Source of the DNA: UBA8752 sp002336475 | Lineage (GTDB): Bacteria > Bacteroidota > Bacteroidia > Flavobacteriales_D > Sanyastnellaceae | Direction: 5' to 3' | Assembly: GCA_943846755.1 (NCBI GenBank) | Contig: OX044365.1 | Span: forward strand, 620,001 to 684,000 | Length of the DNA: 64,000 nt | In this document: positions 48,877-56,113 of the stretch, in pieces | Position numbering within the stretch: position 1 is the stretch's first letter | Layout: the number at the start of each line of letters is the position of its first letter | Position numbers and translations under genes: made by a program | The notes under the pieces: generated by a model | The model's input: only the letters and a program-made list of their open reading frames with translations | Databases searched by the model: none | What the model was told of the DNA's origin: nothing

Positions 48877-50052
48877 TCAGGGACAGGCGTATTCGGCGAT
48901 ATCGCCCTCAGTTTCAGGGGGCAGGCAAAACTGAAGGGCAGCTGTATGCTCGCCTTCCACCAGTTCTTGAATGGAGGGCTTAGAAATGCCCAAGCCATCG
49001 ACCGACTGCTGGGTCCGGCTGGCCAGCAGGCCCAAACCTCCTGCGATGTTCGTGTATACTGGGCGCTCCTGGATGATTCCCGTAACCGGGGCATTGACCG
49101 CCAGGTAAGTATCGAGTTCTTGGTTGGCAATGCTAAGCACAAAGTCAAAAGCCCTGATTCGGTCAATGTTGTTGTTCCACTCCCCCAATTCACGGGTGAT
49201 CAGTGGGTCGGCATCCAAACGGCTCGCCAAGAATTGGTAGAAAGCCTCGCCATTGACGGGCAGCTTGATTTCTTCTCCCCCTTCGGCATCGTCGGCTGTC
49301 TCTTCTCCCAAGTCCCAGCGCACCACACGGTCGGTCTCTGACACCAAATCTGTATGCGCTGCATCGGCCCAGATGCGCTCTGTGAAATAGACGGCAACAG
49401 AAGCCTCATAACGCTTGGCCCCGGGTGTGGAAGACCACTTGAAATTCACATTGGGATAGGTCACCTGACCTGCAACGCCGCTGGCGAAATTCAGATTAAA
49501 ACCGGGGATGCCCGCCGGCGGATTGCTGATGTTGCCCGGCGATGAACCAATGAGCGTTGTCACAGCAGTGAGGGGAAGCCGACCGTCAGCAAAAGCAACG
49601 GTCATCCGATAAGTGTAGAGGTCATCAGAACTGCCCACATACACGTCAAGGCCGTCTGGTGTCTCGAAATGATAGGCCCGGTACTCGGGGCCATAGAAAA
49701 TCCCGTTGTCATCCTTGTCTTGCAGCAAGGTGTCCATGGCCGAAAAACCCAACAGCGGAGTTTCAAAGGCAATGTCGTCCGGGTGAAACTGCTCCACGGT
49801 GACGTTGACCTCTCCTGCCGCGTATTCACTGCTGTCGGCCACCAAAGCGATGTCCAAGTTGTTGCCCTCGCCCAGCCAAGTGCGGTTGACCCTCACCCAT
49901 TGTTCGGTGGCTGCAGGATCGAGGAGACAAAATGCCAAGCTCCTCTCTTCGTAGGGGGCATTGAGTTCAACGTCGGTGGTGCAACCTGTATTGACCAGGG
50001 TTAAGCACAACAACAACCAAGCTCCCAACCGCCCCAATGAAATCCGATTCAT
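48877..50052 (-). CDS. Lipoprotein, DUF4249-like
   Basis: The 391-residue protein has a lipoprotein signal (LLLCLTLVNTGC, Cys24). A body that starts with beta strands about a repeated-measure motif (YEERSLAFCLLDPAATEQWV) ends with ERPVYTNIAGGLGLLASR near residue 335, a pattern I associate with DUF4249-type outer-membrane lipoproteins often linked to SusD/TonB loci. There is no TonB receptor here, so it is an orphan. A TAACTTC element ends 5 nt before the ATG. The family call is tentative; lipoprotein status is firm. Confidence 0.7.
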   Translation of the reverse strand: MNRISLGRLGAWLLLCLTLVNTGCTTDVELNAPYEERSLAFCLLDPAATEQWVRVNRTWLGEGNNLDIALVADSSEYAAGEVNVTVEQFHPDDIAFETPLLGFSAMDTLLQDKDDNGIFYGPEYRAYHFETPDGLDVYVGSSDDLYTYRMTVAFADGRLPLTAVTTLIGSSPGNISNPPAGIPGFNLNFASGVAGQVTYPNVNFKWSSTPGAKRYEASVAVYFTERIWADAAHTDLVSETDRVVRWDLGEETADDAEGGEEIKLPVNGEAFYQFLASRLDADPLITRELGEWNNNIDRIRAFDFVLSIANQELDTYLAVNAPVTGIIQERPVYTNIAGGLGLLASRTQQSVDGLGISKPSIQELVEGEHTAALQFCLPPETEGDIAEYACP

Positions 50053-50057
50053 GCCGC

Positions 50058-50064
50058 GAAGTTA
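50058..50064 (-). promoter_or_regulatory. Candidate -7 element (DUF4249-like lipoprotein)
   Basis: TAACTTC on the minus strand, 5 nt, then the ATG at 50052. It overlaps the end of the upstream acyl-CoA reductase gene (stop at 50062-50064). Confidence 0.35.
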
Positions 50065-51111
50065 GGCTTCCAAAGCCAGCAGGAAGGCCATCACATCCAC
50101 CCCGTCGGCATAATCTGCCAGTCCCGGGAACTGAGCGCTTCCAAAATCAATCCCTCCTTGACCTACCCGACATTGAATCTGATCCTTGCCTTCTTCTAGG
50201 CGCGCCTCGACATCAGACAACGCCTCATAGCGTTGATAGTGCAAGGCCCCCACCGGCGAAACCCAGCCGGCGTCTTCTTTGAGTAGAATGAATCCGTTTT
50301 CGAGCAAGTCCACAGCCTCCATGAGCCACAGGGCCTTGTGGTAGGTGTAGTTGTTGTAGTAACGGTTGTGGCTGGCAGTGTGGTCCCAATCCACAAATGC
50401 AGCGAACAGCCGATCGAGGTCAAAGTCTTTCGGCACAAAGACCTGGGTCACGTTGCGGCAACCGAGTCCGAAATACTGGAAGATGTCACCGGCCAATGCC
50501 ACCATATCCTCGTGGGATTCGCTGCCATCTAGCACCGCCACCGAGGTCCTTTGTCCGCGAATGATGTGGGGCACCTTCCCGAAGTAATGCTGGAAATACC
50601 GTCCGCTGTTGCGGCTACCGGTGGCGATCACTGCATCAAAATCACGCAATGCCGCCTCTGCAATGGTCACCTGTTCCTGAAGACCCGGAAAGACTTTGGA
50701 CCAGCAAGACAGCAGCGCCGCGGTCAGGCCCGCATCTTCGCGGCTGGGCTTCAATTGAACCCGGTGACCGGAAACAACCCCACAGATCAAATCGTGCAAC
50801 CCTACCAAAGGGATGTTGCCCGCCATGACGATGCCCAAGGTCACAGCACCGCCTGAACTTTTGGCCGGTAAGCTGCCCAACCACGCCTCCACCGCATCGG
50901 GCTGCAGGGCTTTAACCCACGCTTCGAGCGCAAATCGGACCTGCTCGGGGGTAAACCAACCGTTTAAATTGACCGCGCTATCCACCGCAGCTGCAAGGGG
51001 CAACCACGCTTCTTGAGGTTGCCCTTCGGTCACGGATTGCAGGCCATTGGCCAGTTCTAGCAGCAATTTCTCTGCGCGCTGCACGTCCAATTTTGAAGTC
51101 TCAGTTAACAT
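50062..51111 (-). CDS. Acyl-CoA reductase (LuxC-like)
   Basis: The ~349-residue protein belongs to the LuxC/acyl-CoA reductase branch of the aldehyde dehydrogenase fold. Visible segments are IVMAGNIPLVGLHDLICGVVSGH (near 95-117), KPSREDAGL, the nucleotide-binding GSRNSGRYFQHYFGKVP (near 180) and the catalytic Cys in FGLGCRNVTQVFVP (near 218). It reduces fatty acyl-CoA to aldehyde using NAD(P)H. It diverges from a dicluster ferredoxin gene, an arrangement I recall in Flavobacteriales, which suggests a shared lipid or redox pathway. The ATG at 51111 is preferred; the in-frame start at 51153 lies in the intergenic region. Confidence 0.9.
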   Translation of the reverse strand: MLTETSKLDVQRAEKLLLELANGLQSVTEGQPQEAWLPLAAAVDSAVNLNGWFTPEQVRFALEAWVKALQPDAVEAWLGSLPAKSSGGAVTLGIVMAGNIPLVGLHDLICGVVSGHRVQLKPSREDAGLTAALLSCWSKVFPGLQEQVTIAEAALRDFDAVIATGSRNSGRYFQHYFGKVPHIIRGQRTSVAVLDGSESHEDMVALAGDIFQYFGLGCRNVTQVFVPKDFDLDRLFAAFVDWDHTASHNRYYNNYTYHKALWLMEAVDLLENGFILLKEDAGWVSPVGALHYQRYEALSDVEARLEEGKDQIQCRVGQGGIDFGSAQFPGLADYADGVDVMAFLLALEA

Positions 51112-51171
51112 GAATGACAATTCTTGTGGGATTTGCAAAGATGTGGTCAACATCCTGAGGGGGTAACCGGT

Positions 51172-51179
51172 TATTTTTG
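51172..51179 (+). promoter_or_regulatory. Candidate -7 element for the ferredoxin gene
   Basis: TATTTTTG is a perfect TAnnTTTG match 35 nt upstream of the ferredoxin ATG, so this gene would have an ordinary short leader. No TTG at 19-21 nt spacing is seen. Confidence 0.45.
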
Positions 51180-51214
51180 CAGCGGCAATATCGCCTTACA
51201 GAAAGAAGAGTACC

Positions 51215-51562
51215 ATGGCCATTATGATTACAGACGCCTGCATCAACTGCGGGGCTTGCGAACCAGAATGTCCCAACAATGCCATCTATGAAGGTGGAGC
51301 GGAGTGGACTTTTGCCGACGGAACCGGTCTGAAGGGATCGGGAACCCACCCTTCTGCAGGTGCCATCGATGCCGATGCCACACAGGAACCTGGCAGCATG
51401 GATGTGTATTACATCACCACAGACAAGTGCACAGAGTGTGTGGGCTTCCACGACGAACCCCAATGCGCAGCGGTCTGTCCCGTGGATTGCTGTGTCGACG
51501 ACCCCGACCACCGCGAATCCGAGGATCAGCTCCTGGCCAAGAAAGCCTTCATGCACCTCTGA
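51215..51562 (+). CDS. 4Fe-4S dicluster ferredoxin
   Basis: The 115-residue protein has two cluster motifs: CINCGACEPECP near the N terminus (residues 9-20) and, after a long insertion, CTECVGFHDEPQCAAVCPVDCC (about 71-92). The second site has the extended spacing typical of YfhL/FdxN-like ferredoxins. It is a small soluble electron carrier. The neighbouring divergent acyl-CoA reductase and this ferredoxin are commonly linked in Flavobacteriales. The 192 bp after it hold no gene I can support. Confidence 0.95.
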   Translation: MAIMITDACINCGACEPECPNNAIYEGGAEWTFADGTGLKGSGTHPSAGAIDADATQEPGSMDVYYITTDKCTECVGFHDEPQCAAVCPVDCCVDDPDHRESEDQLLAKKAFMHL

Positions 51563-51754
51563 GGCGCCAATCAGCGTTGATCAGCGCGGAACGTCGCTAA
51601 ACAAGACTCGAAATTCTCGCTCGGCTATCTGGGCTGTTAGAAGAAGGCAATGGGGCGGCTTTTCATCCGTTTCATTCAGGATGGGGTGTCCATAGTTTTT
51701 TTGCGTGCCGCTTTAGGTGCGCCCAAAACCATTGCACCTTGCTCCTCATACACG

Positions 51755-52693
51755 ATGCCCCGATACACCTCGATGACCACCCCTACCTCCCCATGCCGCT
51801 TCTTCGCCCGATGGATTTTGGGTGTGCTGTGTGTCTTGGTTGGGAGTGCCACTTACGGGCAGGCATTGGACTTGTCGGAACTCAAGCCCCTGCATGGCGC
51901 CCTGCGCACGTGTCAAGGCGAGGCGTGCAAAGCCATCAGCGACAGCCTGGGCCAACGGCTGGAATCCTTGCTGGATTCTGCCCCTGAAGGCTCAGAAATG
52001 GTGAAGCCCGACTTTCTCGCTGCGGTCACCTCTGCAGATGGAAAGCTCACGGTGTTGACGTGGAACTGGCCACAGGCCGACCGCACCTCTTCCTATGCGG
52101 GCCTGGTGGCCTTTCGCAGTGACCAGGGGGCACCCCTAGAATTCACGGCGCTCTACGATGAAAGCAGTGCCGACGCCCCCGATCCGCAGCGTGCTGTCCA
52201 ATCTCCGGATTGGCATGGTGCACTGTACTACGACATGGTCCCCGATGCCGTGGACAAGGGCACTTGGATCTTGCTAGGATGGGACGACGCCGACGCTTTG
52301 GTCACCCGAAAGGTGATCGAGCCCATTCAAATCAGAGGTCGGGGTGTGCGGTTTGGAGCGCCGACCTTGAATGGCACTATGGGCATGTCCCGCAGATGGG
52401 TCTTGGAATATGCCGATGCGGTGCAGGTTTCCTTGCGCTATCAGCCAGAGAAAAAGGGCAAAGCTGGCCATTCAGAACGCATCGTGTTTGACCACCTGGC
52501 GCCCAGCGAGCCTCACTTGACGGGGATCACGGCTTACTATGGTCCCGATATGACTTTCGACGCGTTTGTCCCTGGGAAAAAGCCGAACACCCCTTGGCAA
52601 TTGGCACCCAACACCACCCCTATTCAGGTTCTGCCATCCGACCGTCCATTTCTAGACCCACGTCCGCGAAACCGACGTAGAAATGAGCCTTGA
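51755..52693 (+). CDS. Conserved secreted protein of unknown function
   Basis: The ~312-residue protein has a signal peptide (about 18-37, ending TYGQ). Its beta-rich body contains WNWPQADRTSSYAGLV, LLGWDDADALVTRKVIEPI, RWVLEYADAVQVSLRY, ERIVFDHLAP and YYGPDMTFDAFV. I recall homologous hypothetical proteins with the same WD-x-N-x-x-TxKKVIE-like segment in Flavobacteriia, but no function. Starts at 51650, 51755 and 51773 are all possible; 51755 places the signal peptide sensibly. Confidence 0.72.
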   Translation: MPRYTSMTTPTSPCRFFARWILGVLCVLVGSATYGQALDLSELKPLHGALRTCQGEACKAISDSLGQRLESLLDSAPEGSEMVKPDFLAAVTSADGKLTVLTWNWPQADRTSSYAGLVAFRSDQGAPLEFTALYDESSADAPDPQRAVQSPDWHGALYYDMVPDAVDKGTWILLGWDDADALVTRKVIEPIQIRGRGVRFGAPTLNGTMGMSRRWVLEYADAVQVSLRYQPEKKGKAGHSERIVFDHLAPSEPHLTGITAYYGPDMTFDAFVPGKKPNTPWQLAPNTTPIQVLPSDRPFLDPRPRNRRRNEP

Positions 52694-52709
52694 GGCCAAC
52701 GCTCTTGTG

Positions 52710-52716
52710 TAACTTC
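52710..52716 (+). promoter_or_regulatory. Candidate promoter of the 52722 gene
   Basis: TAACTTC followed by 5 nt and the ATG at 52722. A TTG lies 17 nt upstream of the TA, giving a possible -33 at near-consensus spacing. Confidence 0.4.
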
Positions 52717-52721
52717 CAACC

Positions 52722-53486
52722 ATGGAACATTACCGCACAACCCTAGCCTTGCTCAGCTTCCTGTGTTTTTTGCCATCACTGACTCAAGCTCAGGAGACCG
52801 CTTCAGACATGCTCGACAGGGTCTATGGTGCGTCGCCGGAAAGGCCTGAGGGTTACAGTTTCACCCACGTGATTCACTATGACATTGTTCAGCGCGTCGC
52901 AGGCGATGAAGGAAAACCCCTCCGCAAGATTGAAGGAACCATGGACCTGCTCTACACCCCAGGTGACGGCACCTATGGCAGGGTGATGGACAGCGAAAAT
53001 GTGAACTTGAGGTTCATCGGTGACCTCGACCTCGGCATGCGGTATTCCCTTACCGCCATTGGAGGATCGAAAATCGGCAGTGAAGCCTCCCTCAACGCTT
53101 CACTCTTGGACACCCTCCGCATGTCGCGGGTATCGGGAGACCGGGAAATTGAAGGACGCATGAGTGCGCACTATTGGTACGAAAACGGCACCACCATTGA
53201 TGAGCTGTGGGCCGACAGCCAAGCATCCGAAGAAGAAGTGGCCATCGGAAGGCTCTGGCCCCGGTTTGAGCCCGGATTTGCGAGCCTGGCCAAAGGCACT
53301 TATACCGGATTGGCCATGCGGTGGGTGTCCATCGACACAGAATTCAGCCGTGAGCCCCGCACTGTTTTGGAATTCCGAGGATCCGAGCACCTTGAGACTC
53401 CTGTGGAAATTTCGCTTGAAGGGTATGTCTTTCCCGTTTCAGAAGCCGACATGATGCGCCAGCGGCTCGAGGCAGAGCGCCACTGA
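52722..53486 (+). CDS. Secreted protein of unknown function
   Basis: The 254-residue protein has a signal peptide (ending TQAQ near 23). A periplasmic beta-barrel-like body follows (YSFTHVIHYDIVQRV, EGTMDLLYTPGDGTYGRVMD, LTAIGGSKIGSEASLNAS), somewhat like DUF4412-type lipocalin-like proteins; I am not certain. Its stop is back to back with that of the Smr-domain gene on the other strand (TGATCA). Confidence 0.7.
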   Translation: MEHYRTTLALLSFLCFLPSLTQAQETASDMLDRVYGASPERPEGYSFTHVIHYDIVQRVAGDEGKPLRKIEGTMDLLYTPGDGTYGRVMDSENVNLRFIGDLDLGMRYSLTAIGGSKIGSEASLNASLLDTLRMSRVSGDREIEGRMSAHYWYENGTTIDELWADSQASEEEVAIGRLWPRFEPGFASLAKGTYTGLAMRWVSIDTEFSREPRTVLEFRGSEHLETPVEISLEGYVFPVSEADMMRQRLEAERH

Positions 53487-54089
53487 TCAGCGTTGACCGA
53501 ACCGGACCTCTGTGGCCCCATGGCCGTATTTCCGGGGGTCGCCCTCCCGGCAGCTGCAATGCGGCCAAAACGAGGCCAGTGCCTCTCTGATTTCTTGGCG
53601 CAAACGCCCCTGCCCCACACCGTGGATGAAAATCACACGGGGTATGCGCTTTTCCTCCGCCCTGCGCATCATCCGGTCGAAGTGTTCCATTTGTAGCGTG
53701 AGCATTTCATGCGGCGTAGCCCGATCTCGGGCACCTGTCAGGGCATGGAAGTGCAGGTCCACCTCCATGTGCTCGTCCCGCTTGCGCATGTTTGTCGCGT
53801 CGGGATTCCGGTACTTGACATCAAACTCCTTTTGTGACGCTTTCAAGACATGTTCGTCGACGTTGCGCTCCAGAAGCTCCCCCTTGGTGATTTCCTTGGA
53901 GGCATAGGCCTTGGCCTCTTCGGCCAAATTGGGCATGGGCAAGCATTCCTTTGCCGCAAAGCGCATGGGAAAGCCGTCGCTGTCTTCGATCAAAAGGGTC
54001 TTGCCTCCATCCTCCACTTCCACGACCAAACCTTCACCCGCTTGGTGTAAGAAACGGACGCGATCGCCTTTGGAGAATGAATGGGCCAT
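53487..54089 (-). CDS. Smr-domain protein (DUF2027-like N terminus)
   Basis: The 200-residue protein has an N-terminal small beta-barrel (FSKGDRVRFLHQAGEGLVVEVEDG, about 4-60) like the DUF2027/KOW-type module. A charged helical linker and a C-terminal Smr domain follow (DLHFHALTGARDRATP near 118; FIHGVGQGRLRQEIREAL near 160). Smr domains, also found at the end of MutS2, are nucleases acting on RNA in collided ribosomes or on DNA. The ATG at 54089 is 21 bp from the divergent DUF4294-like gene. An in-frame start at 54326 would overlap that gene completely and is rejected. Confidence 0.9.
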   Translation of the reverse strand: MAHSFSKGDRVRFLHQAGEGLVVEVEDGGKTLLIEDSDGFPMRFAAKECLPMPNLAEEAKAYASKEITKGELLERNVDEHVLKASQKEFDVKYRNPDATNMRKRDEHMEVDLHFHALTGARDRATPHEMLTLQMEHFDRMMRRAEEKRIPRVIFIHGVGQGRLRQEIREALASFWPHCSCREGDPRKYGHGATEVRFGQR

Positions 54090-54093
54090 GCTG

Positions 54094-54106
54094 GAAAGGT
54101 AAATTG
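54094..54106. promoter_or_regulatory. Overlapping divergent -7 elements, Smr and DUF4294-like genes
   Basis: The 21-bp gap between two divergent ATGs contains TACCTTTC on the minus strand (54101 to 54094) and TAAATTG on the plus strand (54100-54106). They share the TA base pairs at 54100-54101. Each motif ends 4 nt before its own start codon. Confidence 0.4.
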
Positions 54107-54110
54107 CAAG

Positions 54111-54995
54111 ATGCGGAAGATGTTCATGGCAGTGGTTTTGGTGGGAACTGTATGGGCACATGGCCCCCTTCAGGCACAAGAGACATTGGATACTGCGGCC
54201 GTACCCGCCTCGTTTCGGCCTTATGTCCACCTTTTGGGTTCCGCCGAAGTCGTGGCACCGGCGAACGGACCCAACTGGCGGGCCATGGACATCAAGGCCT
54301 ACGACGAAGACCGCAAGAAGTACCAAGAACTTGAGGCCATGGTGCTCAAGGTTTGGCCACAGGTGCAGATCATGACCGTCATGCTCGATACGCTACGTCC
54401 CACCTTCCTTACGGGCATCGACGCCGTGCCCTCGGACACCTTGCGTGCCCAGCGGAAGAACATCCAGATGGAGCGCAGTGAAGAAAAAGCGGAGCGCAAG
54501 GCCGAGCGCAAGGCCGAGCGCAAGGACAAAAACGACGATGCCGCTGCGGATGGATTACCAGAGGATTCAGAAGCCGAATCGGTTGAGTTGACGCTGGGCG
54601 GAGAGACAGAAGGTCCAGACACCCTGCGGCTATCGGGTGACGACTGCATGGTGGCGCTCATGGCGCAGCAAGGCTACCTCGATCTGGACAGCCTCGATGC
54701 CGATGGGCAACGTTTGATGGTTCAAGACACGGCTTTTGATGGCGACCTGGGCATCAAAGAGGGCTTCCTGCTGGTGCACCTTCTCGACCGGCAAAACCCG
54801 GGCATGCTGGATTTTGCCGACGACTACGCCAAGGCCGTCAAGCTTCCTTATTGGGGCGCCATCAAGACCTTTAGCCGCTTCACCGGCTACCGCATCAACA
54901 AGTCTTATGATCCCGAGCGCTACGATGGCCGTCTGGAGCACATCATCCGCAAACACGGCCTCGACCTCCTCGACCTGCCCTGCTCGGGCCAATGA
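54111..54995 (+). CDS. DUF4294-like secreted protein
   Basis: The ~294-residue protein has a signal peptide (ending LQAQ near 23). The N-terminal domain has the pattern AMDIKAYDEDRKKYQELEAMVLKVWPQ (about 55-82). The C-terminal half contains the segment KLPYWGAIKTFSRFTGYRINKSYDPERYDGRLEHIIR, close to what I recall of DUF4294, a Bacteroidota family of unknown role. Between them is a charged insert with three copies of AERK. Periplasmic location is likely. I chose the ATG at 54111 because it is directly upstream of the signal peptide. Confidence 0.75.
   Translation: MRKMFMAVVLVGTVWAHGPLQAQETLDTAAVPASFRPYVHLLGSAEVVAPANGPNWRAMDIKAYDEDRKKYQELEAMVLKVWPQVQIMTVMLDTLRPTFLTGIDAVPSDTLRAQRKNIQMERSEEKAERKAERKAERKDKNDDAAADGLPEDSEAESVELTLGGETEGPDTLRLSGDDCMVALMAQQGYLDLDSLDADGQRLMVQDTAFDGDLGIKEGFLLVHLLDRQNPGMLDFADDYAKAVKLPYWGAIKTFSRFTGYRINKSYDPERYDGRLEHIIRKHGLDLLDLPCSGQ
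54490..54525 (+). repeat. Three tandem 12-bp repeats inside the DUF4294-like gene
   Basis: GCSGAGCGCAAG is present three times in tandem (54490, 54502, 54514), encoding AERK-AERK-AERK in a charged linker. The copy number can change without shifting the frame. Confidence 0.8.
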
Positions 54996-55004
54996 GCCCA
55001 ATGC

Positions 55005-56113
55005 TCAGCGCATGGGGCGGCCTGCATTGACGTCCTCAATGAAGCTCGCCACCCCGCCCATAAAGGCATCCTGGTCGTCCCACATGCAGAGGTGCGAACC
55101 ATTGTAGCAATGCAGTGACCGGCCGTTGGCCACCAAGTTGGCCTGCTGCGTCATCTTGTCGGGGTCCATGGTGTCGTGCTCTGCGCCCACCATCAGGGTC
55201 GGTACTGTGATTTCGCCCAACCGGTTGGTGATGTCCCAATCGATGAGGCGCCCCCCCACGCGGAACTCGCTGGGTCCCTGCATGAGGTCGTACAGCTTGT
55301 AATTCAAGCGGTCAAAGGAGCCTGTGATCGCCTCGGGCCACTCTTCCAAGCGGCAGATGTGCTTGGCGTAGAAATGCTCGTCGACCAGCTGCAGGAAGGT
55401 CTCGTTTTGAATGTCGCCGGCGGCCTCAAAGGCCTCGAGGCTGTCGAGAATAGCGGGGTCCATTTGCGGACGCAAGACCTCTTCGTTGTATGCTGCGTAC
55501 TCGGGAATGCTCGTGACCATGTTGCTCACAATCAACCCCTTGAGGTTCTCTTGATAACGCAAAGCATACTCCATGCCCAAGATGCCGCCCCAGCTGTTTC
55601 CGAGGATGTAGAAGTTGTCTTTGTTCAGGCCGAGGGCCACGCGCACCTCCTCCACTTCTTCGCACCAGCGGTCGATGGTCCACAGGTCTTCGGAGGGCTG
55701 GTCGCTGTAGAAGCTGCCCGAGCTGATCGTAGTAGATCACCTCGTATCCCCGCGATTCGGGCAGGACGTCGCCGAGAACCGTCATGTACTCGTGGGTGCA
55801 AGCCGGCCCGCCGTGAAGCGTCAGAGATTTTGACGTCGGCACTCTCCCCCACCGTTTGCGTAAAGACCCGGTAGCCATTGGACAGCTCCACCATCTTCAC
55901 GCCCGGCTCGGCATGCTTGGCCGCCCGGCGCGCGCTGTCGGCCGCCGTGAATTCCAATGCACAATTCCCGGTGGTGTGGTAATCGTCTTCTACCGTGACG
56001 CCCTCATGGACAGGGCCTTTGTGGCTGTCCGCAGAACAGCACTCGTCGTTGGCGCAAGAAGCAAGCAAGAAGGCGGGCAGCACAGCCAGCATCAGAAGTG
56101 GATGGAATCGCAT
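55005..56113 (-). pseudogene. Proline iminopeptidase-like alpha/beta hydrolase lipoprotein, two frameshifts
   Basis: The N-terminal frame encodes a lipoprotein signal (LPAFLLASC) and reaches GESADVKI. The hydrolase continues in a second frame (LTLHGGPACTHEYM, the oxyanion HGGP motif) and a third (GSFYSDQPSEDLWTIDRWCEEVEEVR..., nucleophile elbow GNSWGG, and the final His region LHCYNGSHLCMWDD). Shifts are near 55825-55830 (one extra base) and near 55715-55725 (one extra or two missing). All catalytic motifs survive, so either a recent loss or sequence errors is likely. The ATG overlaps the acs stop by 22 bp on the same strand. Confidence 0.8.

Noticed and set aside
54490..54525. CRISPR-like or regulatory repeat
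   Set aside because: Repeat units are contiguous, 12 bp and in frame in a coding gene, with no spacers; no CRISPR array or cas gene is present in the window.
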